A stretch of 64,000 nucleotides of DNA, from contig NZ_SRKZ01000003.1 of NCBI RefSeq assembly GCF_004745865.1, forward strand, positions 744,001 through 808,000. The letters are read 5' to 3'. A program made the position numbers and the translations under genes. Of the stretch, positions 17,441 through 26,164 are shown in pieces. Within the stretch, counting starts at the first letter, position 1. Every line of letters begins with the position of its first letter. The stretch comes from Hymenobacter wooponensis (GTDB lineage: Bacteria; Bacteroidota; Bacteroidia; Cytophagales; Hymenobacteraceae). The notes below the pieces were generated by a model. It ran no database searches. It was not told where the DNA came from and worked only from the letters and a program-made list of their open reading frames with translations.

Positions 17441-18364
17441 CTATTTATTGCTGGGCACCGCTTTCTTTACCAAGCCTACAATCTTCTCAATAATGAAACC
17501 CAGGATGAGGCCGCCGATACCGCAGGCCAGGGCCTTAGCTAGCCAGGCTACTGCTGGCACGTTAGCTAAAGCCTGTTCCAGCTCGTGCAGTAAATGAGCA
17601 GTGAACGGGATGCCGTGAGCAATTATTTCGGCGCCCACCCAGAGCATGGCAGCCGTACCTACATAACTCAAGATTAGTAAGAAGTGCGGCATAAAAGTTA
17701 CTATACCACGGCCAAATTTCTGGATGGTAGCGCTGTATTCACCCTGGGCCAGGTGCACACCAATGTCGTCCATCTTCACAATCAACCCCACAAATCCATA
17801 CACCCCCACCGTAATAACAACAGCCACTGCCAGCATCACCAAAATTTGGTTTACGATCGGCTGGTCGGTTACTTGGCTGTAGGCAATGGCCATAATTTCG
17901 GCCGACAAAATAATGTCCGTGCGAACGGCACCCGCCACCCGTTTTTGCTCTAGTTCTTCTGGAGTAATTGCTTCTATTTCCTCGCTTTCAGCCTGCGCCT
18001 CGGGGTGCTTGCTGAACATAGAATGCACCTTTTCGTAGCCCTCGAAGCACAAATACGCCCCACCCATCATCAAAATTGGCGTAATGGCCCATGGCGCGAA
18101 ATAGCCCAGCACTAAAGCTGCCGGCGTTAGGATAAGCAGTTTGTTAATCAGCGACTTTTTGGCAATCTGAAAGATAATCGACAGCTCCCGAGAGGGGTCT
18201 AGGCCTACGACGTACTTGGGGGTCACGGCCGTATCATCGATTACGATGCCCGACACTTTGCCGGTGGTTTTGGCTACCTGCGCAGGCACATCGTCTAAGC
18301 TGGCGGCGCTGGCTTTCACCAACGCGGAAATATCATCTAGTAAGGCAAAAAATCCTGAAGGCAT
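17441..18364 (-). CDS. DUF808 (YedI-like) inner-membrane protein
   Basis: 307 residues from the ATG at 18364; a reading from 18541 would run back into the pta gene. It begins MPSGFFALLDDISALVKASAASLDDV, the hallmark of the family, and includes GIVIDDTAVTPKYV, a cytoplasmic stretch rich in Glu (residues ~140-160), and about six hydrophobic helices. DUF808 proteins are conserved multi-pass membrane proteins of unknown function. It lies between pta and ackA on the same strand, so it may be cotranscribed with acetate metabolism genes, though a functional link is only positional. Confidence 0.88.
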   Translation of the reverse strand: MPSGFFALLDDISALVKASAASLDDVPAQVAKTTGKVSGIVIDDTAVTPKYVVGLDPSRELSIIFQIAKKSLINKLLILTPAALVLGYFAPWAITPILMMGGAYLCFEGYEKVHSMFSKHPEAQAESEEIEAITPEELEQKRVAGAVRTDIILSAEIMAIAYSQVTDQPIVNQILVMLAVAVVITVGVYGFVGLIVKMDDIGVHLAQGEYSATIQKFGRGIVTFMPHFLLILSYVGTAAMLWVGAEIIAHGIPFTAHLLHELEQALANVPAVAWLAKALACGIGGLILGFIIEKIVGLVKKAVPSNK

Positions 18365-18491
18365 ATGGGATGGTTGGCAGTTCTCCTTTCGTTTCGGAAA
18401 GGCAATCGTCTGTTTTATTGTGAATGGGCTGCAAGCTAAGGGAAAGTACCCGAGGCAGCAGTAATTCATTTGCGCCTCCAAGCTGGTGCTT

Positions 18492-20585
18492 TTATCCCTG
18501 CTGGCTTTGAATAGCCGTAATGACCACCGTATTAAACACATCCTCCACGGTGCAGCCGCGGCTTAGGTCGTTTACGGGTTTGTTCAGGCCCTGCAGCACT
18601 GGCCCAATGGCAAGGGCACCAGTTTCCCGCTGCACCGCTTTGTAGGTGTTGTTGCCCGTATTTAGATCGGGGAAGATGAGCACGCTGGCCTGGCCGGCCA
18701 CTTCCGATTCCGGCAGCTTCTGACGCCCCACAATGGGGTCTACGGCGGCATCGTACTGAATTGGGCCCTCCACTTTCAGATCGGGCCGCTTCTGCCGCAC
18801 AAACTCTGTTGCTTCACGCACCTTCTCCACATCGGCTCCCGCCCCCGACGTACCCGAGGAGTACGAGAGCATGGCAATGCGGGGCTCGATGCCAAAGGCT
18901 CGGCTGCTTTCCGCCGAGGAAATGGCAATTTCCGCCAGCTGCTCGGCCGTAGGGTTAGGGTTCACGGCACAGTCGCCAAACACTGCCACTCGATCGGGCA
19001 GGCACATAAAGAACACCGAGGATACCACCGATACGCCCGGCTTGGTTTTGATAAACTGCAGCGCCGGCCGAATGGTGTGCTGAGTGGTGTGCACCGCCCC
19101 CGACACCATACCATCGGCGTGGCCTTGCTGCACCATCATGCTCCCGAAGTACGATACGTCGCGCATCAGGTCACGGGCCATGTCTTCGTTTACGCCCTTG
19201 GTTTTGCGCAGTTCATAGAACGTCTGCACGTAATCGGGGTAAAACTCCGACTGCACGGGGTCAATAACGCGCAAATGATCGGGCGGCAACTGAATGCCCA
19301 GCCGCTTGGCCGAGGCTGCTACCTCCTGCGGATTGCCCAGAATGGTTAGGTCCACTACGTTTTGCTGGAGCAGAAGCGCCGCAGCCCGCAATATTCGGTC
19401 GTCGTTACCTTCGGGCAGCACAATGTGTTGGCGCTTGCGCTTGGCCCATTGCAGCAGCCGATACTGAAACATGTGCGGCGTGATGCCCTCCGGCTGGTAG
19501 CTCACCATTTTCTCTTCCAGGGCCCGCACATCTACGTAGCGCTCAAACGTACTGATGGCCAGCTGAATCTTCTTCGGGTTATCGGGGCCGATACGGGATT
19601 TGATAGCGCCCACCCGCGTGCTGGTTTCAAAGGTGCCCGTGGGCACTGCCAGAATAGGCACCACGGCCGGCAAGCCCTCAATCAGCCGCACAATAGGCGC
19701 TTCGGGTTCCGAGCCGGCCGTGAGTACAATGCCGGCCACCCGCGGATAGCTAGCCGAGGAGTTAGCCTGCAGTGCACAGATAATGATGTCGCCCCGGTCG
19801 CCGGGGGTCACAATCAGCACGTTATCCTTCAGGTAGTTCAAGAAGTTGGGCACTTGCATAGCCCCAATCACGTAGTTGTCTACTTGATTAGATAGTTGTT
19901 GCTCACCAAAGAGGAGCTTCCCGCCCAGAGCCGCGTGAATCTCACGCATTGTGGGGTGCAGCAGGTTGGCATCTTCGGGAATAACCGCCAAAATCATTCC
20001 CTGAGGCAACTGGCCTAGCAGTAGCTCGCGCACATCCTCTACCTGCTCCGGCTTAATCTTGTTTGCTACTACCAGAAGCACCGGCACTTCCCGAGATTCA
20101 AAGCTCCGCAGGGTCGTGAGGGCTGTGCTAATGACCTGAGCCGTTGTTTTGCCCTCCCCCGAAATCACCATGATAACGGGCACCCCCAGGTTCTTGGCGA
20201 TGGATATGTTGGCGTCAAACTCAAATGCGGCTCCCGGTCCCACGTAGTCGCTGCCTTCCACTACGGTAAAGTCGTAGCTTTCCTCCAGCTGCTTATACTG
20301 GTGAATGATGGTATCAATCAGCTCGCCCTGAGCGTCGGCTTCCATGAGGCGCAACGCTTCGGGCCGAGTGTAGGCATACGTTTGCTCGTAGGCCATGGGC
20401 AGCTTGAAGTAGCTGAGAATGGTCTCGATGTGGGCATCCTTCTTTTCGCGGGGGTCTGCGTCGATGATGGGCTTGAAGTAGCCAATCTTGCGGGCTTGGC
20501 CCAATAACATATTCACGAGCCCCAGCGCGATGATTGATTTGCCGGTGTAGGGCTCGGCGGAAGCAATGAAAACGGTTTTGGTCAT
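18492..20585 (-). CDS. pta: Phosphate acetyltransferase
   Basis: A 697-residue, three-domain enzyme that forms acetyl phosphate from acetyl-CoA. It has an N-terminal P-loop BioD-like domain (MTKTVFIASAEPYTGKSIIALGL), a central DRTGG domain (residues ~215-330, LIVTPGDRGDIIICAL), and the C-terminal PTA_PTB catalytic domain (~370-690) with IVLPEGNDDRILRAA, DGMVSGAVHTT, SYSSGTSGAGADVEKVREA and FPDLNTGNNTYKAVQR. The length fits the long enterobacterial-type Pta. Downstream on the same strand are DUF808 and ackA. Confidence 0.95.
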   Translation of the reverse strand: MTKTVFIASAEPYTGKSIIALGLVNMLLGQARKIGYFKPIIDADPREKKDAHIETILSYFKLPMAYEQTYAYTRPEALRLMEADAQGELIDTIIHQYKQLEESYDFTVVEGSDYVGPGAAFEFDANISIAKNLGVPVIMVISGEGKTTAQVISTALTTLRSFESREVPVLLVVANKIKPEQVEDVRELLLGQLPQGMILAVIPEDANLLHPTMREIHAALGGKLLFGEQQLSNQVDNYVIGAMQVPNFLNYLKDNVLIVTPGDRGDIIICALQANSSASYPRVAGIVLTAGSEPEAPIVRLIEGLPAVVPILAVPTGTFETSTRVGAIKSRIGPDNPKKIQLAISTFERYVDVRALEEKMVSYQPEGITPHMFQYRLLQWAKRKRQHIVLPEGNDDRILRAAALLLQQNVVDLTILGNPQEVAASAKRLGIQLPPDHLRVIDPVQSEFYPDYVQTFYELRKTKGVNEDMARDLMRDVSYFGSMMVQQGHADGMVSGAVHTTQHTIRPALQFIKTKPGVSVVSSVFFMCLPDRVAVFGDCAVNPNPTAEQLAEIAISSAESSRAFGIEPRIAMLSYSSGTSGAGADVEKVREATEFVRQKRPDLKVEGPIQYDAAVDPIVGRQKLPESEVAGQASVLIFPDLNTGNNTYKAVQRETGALAIGPVLQGLNKPVNDLSRGCTVEDVFNTVVITAIQSQQG

Positions 20586-20783
20586 AGCGAGAGCAGGCAG
20601 TTAGCGAGGCTTGGCGCCTACGGCGCACGAGCAGGATTTCCCGCATAGCCTCGTCGGGTACGCACTGCTTACGCACCATCACGGTAACAGGATAACAAAT
20701 TACCGTACAGTTCTGAGCTTCTCGCTAGCCACTTCAGCTTTTCGGCACGCACTAGCTATGCCTTGCTACTCTCTCCTATCTAA

Positions 20784-20987
20784 TTATTGCACTCCCGATT
20801 CGCGCATCTTGCATACATCCTGCCAGCTCAACTCTCCTGCTACGTAGCGCCGATAGAGCTGAGTCACGTAGGCCGTTGCTTTCTTGTACAGGCCTGGGTG
20901 CGCTTTCTGCATCTGAGCTAGCACATACGCTCGCTGCTCGGGGGTTTGGGCCGCCGGGCCATATTTAGCATTGTTCTCCATGTGCAA
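20784..20987 (-). CDS. Small conserved-looking hypothetical protein
   Basis: A 67-residue soluble protein, not recognised. It is mostly helical and basic: TPEQRAYVLAQMQKAHPGLYKKATAYVTQLYRRYVAGELSW. The pattern looks like real coding sequence (periodic hydrophobics, rare stop-free run with good codon use). It has two possible Met starts three codons apart. It lies upstream of pta on the same strand, 198 bp away. Confidence 0.5.
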   Translation of the reverse strand: MHMENNAKYGPAAQTPEQRAYVLAQMQKAHPGLYKKATAYVTQLYRRYVAGELSWQDVCKMRESGVQ

Positions 20988-21678
20988 GACCTTCTAGGCC
21001 AGCAAGGTGCACAACCTACCCGTTGGTGTCGAGGAAAAACACAGTCGTTTTGTGACAAGCCTTTCTAGCATAATCCACGCTGAACAAGCTCAACGCTAGG
21101 CCTATAAGCTACATCTCTAGCTGCATATCTCTGCGCACAAAACCACTGCGTTTTGTGACAACTAAGCTACGTGCCTGCTCCCCACTCTTTGCACTTGCCA
21201 GCTAAGTTACCTAGCCTAGGATTACCGCTGCTTCGCGTTTATACCCTATTGACATACCCGCAACCTTATACTCCTACCTTATTAAAATAATTCAAAATGC
21301 ATAACGCTTCTCATTTATGGCTTTCATGCCTAACTAGGCCTCTCTGCAGGTTAGTCAGACTAGCCTAAAAACTCCTGTGTATCGAAATAATAAATATGAA
21401 AAAGTAAAGTATATTTGAAACCATTACAAGATCTGTATTCTCTTCTCGCTCCTACTATTTCACTTTCTAATTCCTTAATTAGGCGGTCATATATGCTGCT
21501 ATATCATTAACCTCTGGTAGAATAATTCAGAGTGTGAACTGCTTCTACTGCACTGCGTCGCTGTATCAGAGCTACTTGGTTGCTACGCTGTTCCAAGGAT
21601 GTATCTGCTAGCGCAGCAACAAGATTTTTAAAGATCAATAAATTGATTTTCAAACTTTTATCATCTACAGAATGAAGA
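20988..21678. other. AT-rich intergenic region with a repeated CGTTTTGTGACAA element
   Basis: 691 bp without a supported gene, clearly richer in A+T than the flanks. The 13-mer CGTTTTGTGACAA occurs at 21046-21058 and 21149-21161; the second copy forms part of an inverted repeat CACAAAAC-6 bp-GTTTTGTG at 21136-21157. These may be regulator-binding sites for the divergent genes. Confidence 0.45.
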
Positions 21679-22725
21679 ATGATTACCTCTAAATTTGTCT
21701 TAGTTCCTTTATTAATAGTGGGGTTACTGTGGGGGTCGATACAGCAGTCGATAGCCCAGCGCACCCAAATCAGAGGATTTGTAGATGCGTACACTTCCTA
21801 TCAAAAAGGCAAGCTTAATTTTGGCCTGGGCGAGCAAGATCTGTTCATCACTTCTGAGATAACAGAGCGGCTGTCGTTTCTGGGCGAAACTGTAGCCAAA
21901 TATTCCTTGGATTCCCCAACTGATTTCAACATCAGTATTGAGCGGATTATCTTGAAATATAACTACGCAGGCAACCACAGCGTCTTGCTGGGCAAGCATC
22001 ATACGCCCATAAACTACTGGAACGACACCTACCACCACGGCAGGGTATTTTTCCCGACCGTGGAGCGGCCCTTGCTCTTTTCTGAGGGGTTTATTCCGCT
22101 GCACACTACGGGCATCAGTCTGCAGGGGCAAAACCTGGGGCGGCTCCGGTTTGGCTATGATCTGATGCTGGGTAATGGCCTAGGCTCCGGCGACATTGCC
22201 GATAACAACCCCTTTAAGTCCTTGACTGCTGCCGTGCACATAAAGCCGGCCGATGGTGTACGCTTTGGCGCCTCCCTCTATCACGACGTTATCTCGAAGG
22301 GAAGCTTAGTGCACAATCATTCCACGGGAGCAAGTACGCTGGCTCTGGCCAGAATCCGGCAGAGTATAATGACGGCTTCGGTTTCGTACAACGACTCTAT
22401 TTTCTCTAAGAAGTACGAGCTGTTGGCCGAAAGCAGCATGGCTATGAATAAAGCCGATAGCCTAGGGACGCAAAATGCCATAGCCACCTATGCCTACGCC
22501 GGGCTCCGAATAACTGATAAAATCATTCCCTACATCCGAATAGACGATATACGTTACCATAAGCAGGAAGTGTATTACCACGACCACCGGGTTCAATCCT
22601 TCGTTGGTGGCTTGCGCTATGAGCTGAGCTATTTGGCTGTTTTCAAGCTTGAGTACCAACACATCAACAATCATCGGACTGCTGATACAGACCGCATGAT
22701 TTTTCAGGTAGCCGTCGGCTTTTAA
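21679..22725 (+). CDS. Porin-like outer-membrane beta-barrel protein
   Basis: A 348-residue exported protein with a signal peptide (MITSKFVLVPLLIVGLLWGSIQQSIAQ). The rest alternates short amphipathic strands with polar turns (ISIERIILKYNYAGNHSVLLGKHHTPINYW; FRLEYQ-type final strands) and ends in the aromatic residue Phe (AVGF), as outer-membrane barrels do. It is similar in style to phosphate-selective porin O/P-type proteins of Bacteroidota. It begins an apparent three-gene operon (6-bp gap to the next gene) with a substrate-binding-like protein and a histidine kinase. Confidence 0.68.
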   Translation: MITSKFVLVPLLIVGLLWGSIQQSIAQRTQIRGFVDAYTSYQKGKLNFGLGEQDLFITSEITERLSFLGETVAKYSLDSPTDFNISIERIILKYNYAGNHSVLLGKHHTPINYWNDTYHHGRVFFPTVERPLLFSEGFIPLHTTGISLQGQNLGRLRFGYDLMLGNGLGSGDIADNNPFKSLTAAVHIKPADGVRFGASLYHDVISKGSLVHNHSTGASTLALARIRQSIMTASVSYNDSIFSKKYELLAESSMAMNKADSLGTQNAIATYAYAGLRITDKIIPYIRIDDIRYHKQEVYYHDHRVQSFVGGLRYELSYLAVFKLEYQHINNHRTADTDRMIFQVAVGF

Positions 22726-22731
22726 CGCAAC

Positions 22732-23184
22732 ATGGTAATGACTTGGATTTACCGGCTATTGGTTAGCGCGCTCGTGCTTTGCCTGTGGTGTCATTCGCCG
22801 GCCCACGCCCAGGAGATGAGCCTAGTGGTAATTGGAAATGGCAAAGGAGTACCTTCAGAGATGAAGCTCAACCAGTTGAAGTCTACCCTACGAGGAGAAA
22901 AACTACGCTGGCCCGATGGCAGCAAAGTGACTATTGCCTTGCTGAAGAGTAATACGCCTATTGGCACTGCCACCAGCAGAAAGCTTTATAATATGAGCTC
23001 AAATGAGCTGAATAAGTACTGGCTGGCGCTAGTATTTCAGGGCAAAGCCGACGCGCCAAACTTCTTTACTTCCGAAGCTGAGCTAGAAGAGTTTGTAGCG
23101 CAGACCAACGGGGCAATTGGAGTGGTTAGTAAGCCCCCGGCCAGCGGTAAAACTATCCTCATTGACGGGAAGAAGACTCTGTAA
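22732..23184 (+). CDS. Small periplasmic PstS-like substrate-binding protein
   Basis: A 150-residue exported protein (signal peptide to about AHAQEM). The body, LVVIGNGKGVPSEMKLNQLKSTLRGEKLRWPDGSKV ... FFTSEAELEEFVAQTNGAIGVVSKP, is one lobe of a PBP-like phosphate-binding protein. It is much shorter than an intact two-lobe PstS (~300 residues) and has no ABC transporter genes nearby. It may act as a sensory or accessory protein for the adjacent porin and kinase. It sits 6 bp after the porin stop and 15 bp before the kinase. Confidence 0.65.
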   Translation: MVMTWIYRLLVSALVLCLWCHSPAHAQEMSLVVIGNGKGVPSEMKLNQLKSTLRGEKLRWPDGSKVTIALLKSNTPIGTATSRKLYNMSSNELNKYWLALVFQGKADAPNFFTSEAELEEFVAQTNGAIGVVSKPPASGKTILIDGKKTL

Positions 23185-23199
23185 CATCTACTGCCTAGC

Positions 23200-24864
23200 G
23201 TGATGTCTCGCAAGAACAACAACGTGTCCCGGTCGCAGCTGCTCCATAGCTTGCGGCGAATTCGCCTGACGGTTAAGACCAAGATTTGGATGACGGTAAC
23301 CAGTATTGTGCTGCTGTTTTCCTTCTTCGTGCTGTTCTATCTACCTGCTATTCAAGAACGTTACTTGCTGAGCAACTTCAACAAGGAAGTGCAGAACCAT
23401 GCTAATACGGTGGGCCTTGGGGTTAAGATTGCCATGACGGAGCAGAACTTTCAGGGGGTTCAAACGGCCATGGATTTCGTAAAGAAAGATCCACTGCTAG
23501 AATTTGTTAGCCTGCTGCAGACCGACACAGTTTGGGACGGTGCTCACGCTACGTATCAACTCAAGCGTACCGTCTTTAAAACCTATCCTGAACAACGAAA
23601 GATTGATGTAAACGCCGTTTCTAACGATTCAATGGTGGTGAAACGGTCGGCCTTTAGCACCCCTATAATGAATGGGGAAATATTGCTGGCCTCCTCCACG
23701 CGAGAAATCGTGCAAAGCAAAAGGCAAATTCGCATTACCTCCTTATTCTTCAGCTTCGTTGTTTTCAGTATTGGCATCGTCATAGGCTTTGGGCTGGCCC
23801 GCAACATTTCCGTACCCGTGCTGAAACTGCGCGATGCAGCTACTAAAGTAGGCCGGGGCGACCTTACCCAGCGGGTAGCCAACGAGTCGCGGGATGAGAT
23901 TGGCGAACTAGGAATTGCCTTCAACAAGATGGTTACCGATCTTTCCATGGCTCGTCAGCAGCTGGAGGACCGCACCAGCGAGTTGATTGTGGAAAAGAAG
24001 AAGTCTGATGATTTACTAGACGGGCTCAAGAAAACGCTGTTCGATCTGAAGGAAACTCAAGAGCAACTTATTCGGCAGGAAAAACTTGCCTCCATTGGGC
24101 AACTCACCAAGGGGCTGGTAGACCGACTACTCAACCCGTTGAGCTACGTCAGCAATTTCGCGTCGGTATCAAATGAGCTGCTGGAAGAAAGCAGAGAGCT
24201 GCTATCGGCCGACAAATATGCCTCGGATACTCACGTACAAGCGGAGTTGCTCCCTCTGCTCACGATGATTGAAAACAACACGGAGAAAATTAAAGAGCAC
24301 AGCTTTAGTCTGACCAGAATTGTTCGGAGCATGGATAAGCTGCTGCAGGTGAAGTCTGACCACTTCGTTGAAACAAACATCAATTCATTTATCGAGAGCC
24401 AGCTAACGCTGTATAAAAATGAAATTGATCCGAGCTACGGCTACGTCCCTGTGGAGTTAATAAAAGGGGTTGTTTCCCCTAATCAAAGCGTCAAACTGCT
24501 GCCAACCGAAATGAGCACGGTTCTCTTTAGTCTTCTCAATAATGCTATGTACTCCCTGCACGAGCGAGCCTTGGCTGAGGGAGGCCTAGAACCTAGGCTA
24601 CTAGTAGAAACGGCTTTCCGAGATGAATTCGTGGAAATTAAAATCCAGGATAATGGCAAAGGAATGTCGCAGGTAGAGAAACAACAGCTGTTTTCTCCCT
24701 TCTTCACCACCAAGCCCACATCCAAGGGTACGGGGCTAGGCCTATTTATCAGCCAAGATATCGTTCGAACTCACAGAGGTTCTATCTCCGTTGAGACCGA
24801 GCAGAACGCACTTACCACGTTCACCATTAAGCTACCTTTGTCTAGTGAGGCAGTAGTTAGTTAA
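23200..24864 (+). CDS. Membrane sensor histidine kinase with HAMP domain
   Basis: A 554-residue protein. A first membrane helix (residues ~30-50, IWMTVTSIVLLFSFFVLFYL) is followed by a periplasmic sensor domain (~55-175), a second helix (~180-200) and a HAMP domain (ISVPVLKLRDAATKVGRGDLTQRV). A long coiled coil leads to a DHp-like region with QEKLASIGQLTKGLVDRLLNPL, in which the usual His-Glu pair is replaced (GLVDR rather than GIAHE), and a HATPase domain (LFSLLNNAMYS, DNGKGM, GTGLGLFISQ). The changed H box is notable: the kinase may be degenerate or use another residue. No response regulator gene is adjacent. Confidence 0.85.
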   Translation: MMSRKNNNVSRSQLLHSLRRIRLTVKTKIWMTVTSIVLLFSFFVLFYLPAIQERYLLSNFNKEVQNHANTVGLGVKIAMTEQNFQGVQTAMDFVKKDPLLEFVSLLQTDTVWDGAHATYQLKRTVFKTYPEQRKIDVNAVSNDSMVVKRSAFSTPIMNGEILLASSTREIVQSKRQIRITSLFFSFVVFSIGIVIGFGLARNISVPVLKLRDAATKVGRGDLTQRVANESRDEIGELGIAFNKMVTDLSMARQQLEDRTSELIVEKKKSDDLLDGLKKTLFDLKETQEQLIRQEKLASIGQLTKGLVDRLLNPLSYVSNFASVSNELLEESRELLSADKYASDTHVQAELLPLLTMIENNTEKIKEHSFSLTRIVRSMDKLLQVKSDHFVETNINSFIESQLTLYKNEIDPSYGYVPVELIKGVVSPNQSVKLLPTEMSTVLFSLLNNAMYSLHERALAEGGLEPRLLVETAFRDEFVEIKIQDNGKGMSQVEKQQLFSPFFTTKPTSKGTGLGLFISQDIVRTHRGSISVETEQNALTTFTIKLPLSSEAVVS

Positions 24865-24933
24865 CTAGCCAGTAAGTCCCCGCACTGGCCTAGGCCTCTA
24901 ATTAAAAGAAGTCTTCTCCTCTTGGCTGCGCAA

Positions 24934-25668
24934 TTAGGCAGCACGCACGAGTTTATCAATGCCCCCAAAAGCCAAAGAAGTTAGGGCTCCGGCCAAGGTG
25001 TTGAGCAGGTTCACCCAATTGTTAGATAACACGCCGCGGCGCTCCAGCGTGGCCCCGAGCACTGAGTCTATCAGGTTGCCTACTGTACCGGCCACTACTA
25101 ATTGCCACCCCCAGGGCCCCCACCCTTGGCTTACGCAATAGCCAGCGGCAATAACCCCGCTACCGGCGGCGCCAAGCAAGGTGCCCTCTAGGCTCACCAC
25201 ACCGTTTTCACCACGCTGGTCGGGGCGCCAAGTCAGAATATTCACGTAGCGGCGACCATACACATTCCCCAGCTCCGACGCGAGAGTATCGGCGGTAGCG
25301 GCGGCAAAGCTGCCCGCCAGCATCAACTGGCCTAGGGGCGCCCAGGCGGGCACCAGCCAACTCAGCACCCCCAGTACTCCTGCCACTCCCGCATTAGCCA
25401 GCACCTGCCCTGCCGTACGCCTACCGCGATTCTCCTCGGCTAGGCCTAGTCTTCGCTTATCAGCCACTCGCCACGACGAGGCTCCGGTTCCGAGGATGAA
25501 GAATAGCGCCAGTAGGCTCAACCCTAAATAGCCATTACCTAGGTAAATTCCCAGACCTACTATTCCACCAGTCCAGGCAGCGGTAGTCGTAAGCTTGCGC
25601 GCCACAACGCTGTAGAACATACCTAACCCCAAGAACAGCAGAGGTAAGAGCTGAAAAAATATTTTCAT
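24934..25668 (-). CDS. DUF92 family integral membrane protein
   Basis: 244 residues from the ATG at 25668. Multi-pass membrane protein with the DUF92 pattern: a central FILGTGASSWRVADKRRLGL loop, RTAGQVLANAGVAGVLGVLSWL, FAAATADTLASELGN and LEGTLLGAAGSGVIA. DUF92 includes VTE6-type phytyl-phosphate kinases, so a prenyl-phosphate (polyprenol or menaquinone precursor) kinase is possible, but bacterial members are uncharacterised. It is the last chromosomal gene before the left end of the integrated element. Confidence 0.85.
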   Translation of the reverse strand: MKIFFQLLPLLFLGLGMFYSVVARKLTTTAAWTGGIVGLGIYLGNGYLGLSLLALFFILGTGASSWRVADKRRLGLAEENRGRRTAGQVLANAGVAGVLGVLSWLVPAWAPLGQLMLAGSFAAATADTLASELGNVYGRRYVNILTWRPDQRGENGVVSLEGTLLGAAGSGVIAAGYCVSQGWGPWGWQLVVAGTVGNLIDSVLGATLERRGVLSNNWVNLLNTLAGALTSLAFGGIDKLVRAA

Positions 25669-25921
25669 GCTGGCAAGATACCAGGTTGCGGACCAGTGCA
25701 ACGGCGTACCAGTGCAGGCACAATAGCACGGCCCAGTACTCACAGGCTATTTGCACCTAGCGGGCCTCACGCCCACGTACGTGGTATGCCTTCTTTACTC
25801 AACCCCCTAAAAGTTTGCAGAGCTTTCGGACCAAAGTGAAACAGAGTTGACTCAAACAGCAATGAAAACCTCATCTCCTAAGTGTCTCGAAATCAACATA
25901 CCACCCTCTGTTCCTGGAAAA

Positions 25922-25974
25922 GGGCATAAAAAAAAGCGGCCCTTTGGACCGCCCCTTTTCCACAACCAAAACAC
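25922..25974 (+). repeat. Left att-like direct repeat (attL candidate)
   Basis: It contains GGGCATAAAAAAA, a variable GC hairpin, and a 23-bp core (25952-25974, CCCC-TTTT-CCACAACCAAAACAC) that recurs exactly at 61639-61661 in the same orientation. The hairpin plus T tract looks like a terminator. Confidence 0.7.
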
Positions 25975-26026
25975 TTCTTTCTAAAAACCCCTCCTACGTT
26001 AAAATGAGGGGGTTCGCGCCGTAAAA

Positions 26027-26142
26027 TCCGGACTTGATTTCCACTATTTCCGGACGTCGATCCGGACCCTATTTTTGCGTTTTTGCTGCGGAAACACCTA
26101 CTTTACGCCCAGGCCGGCGTTAGTTGCAAAAAGGTCCGGACC
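26027..26142. repeat. Left-end arm-type repeats (TCCGGA/GGTCCGGACC)
   Basis: TCCGGA at 26027, 26049, 26061 and within the palindrome GGTCCGGACC at 26133-26142; ACGCCCAGGC at 26105-26114. The same motifs occur just inside the right end, in mirror position to the core. Confidence 0.6.
26047..26077 (+). promoter_or_regulatory. Integrase promoter, embedded in the arm repeats
   Basis: TTTC at 26047-26050, a 19-bp spacer, and TATTTTTG at 26070-26077 (8 of 8 matches to TAnnTTTG). Two TCCGGA repeats lie at its -33 and spacer, so recombinase binding would be expected to repress its own gene. Confidence 0.55.
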
Positions 26143-26164
26143 AAAACCTATAAAGTAGTGCATA

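Noticed and set aside
21507..21794. 95-codon minus-strand frame over the porin start
   Set aside because: Overlaps the porin signal peptide and has no recognisable pattern.
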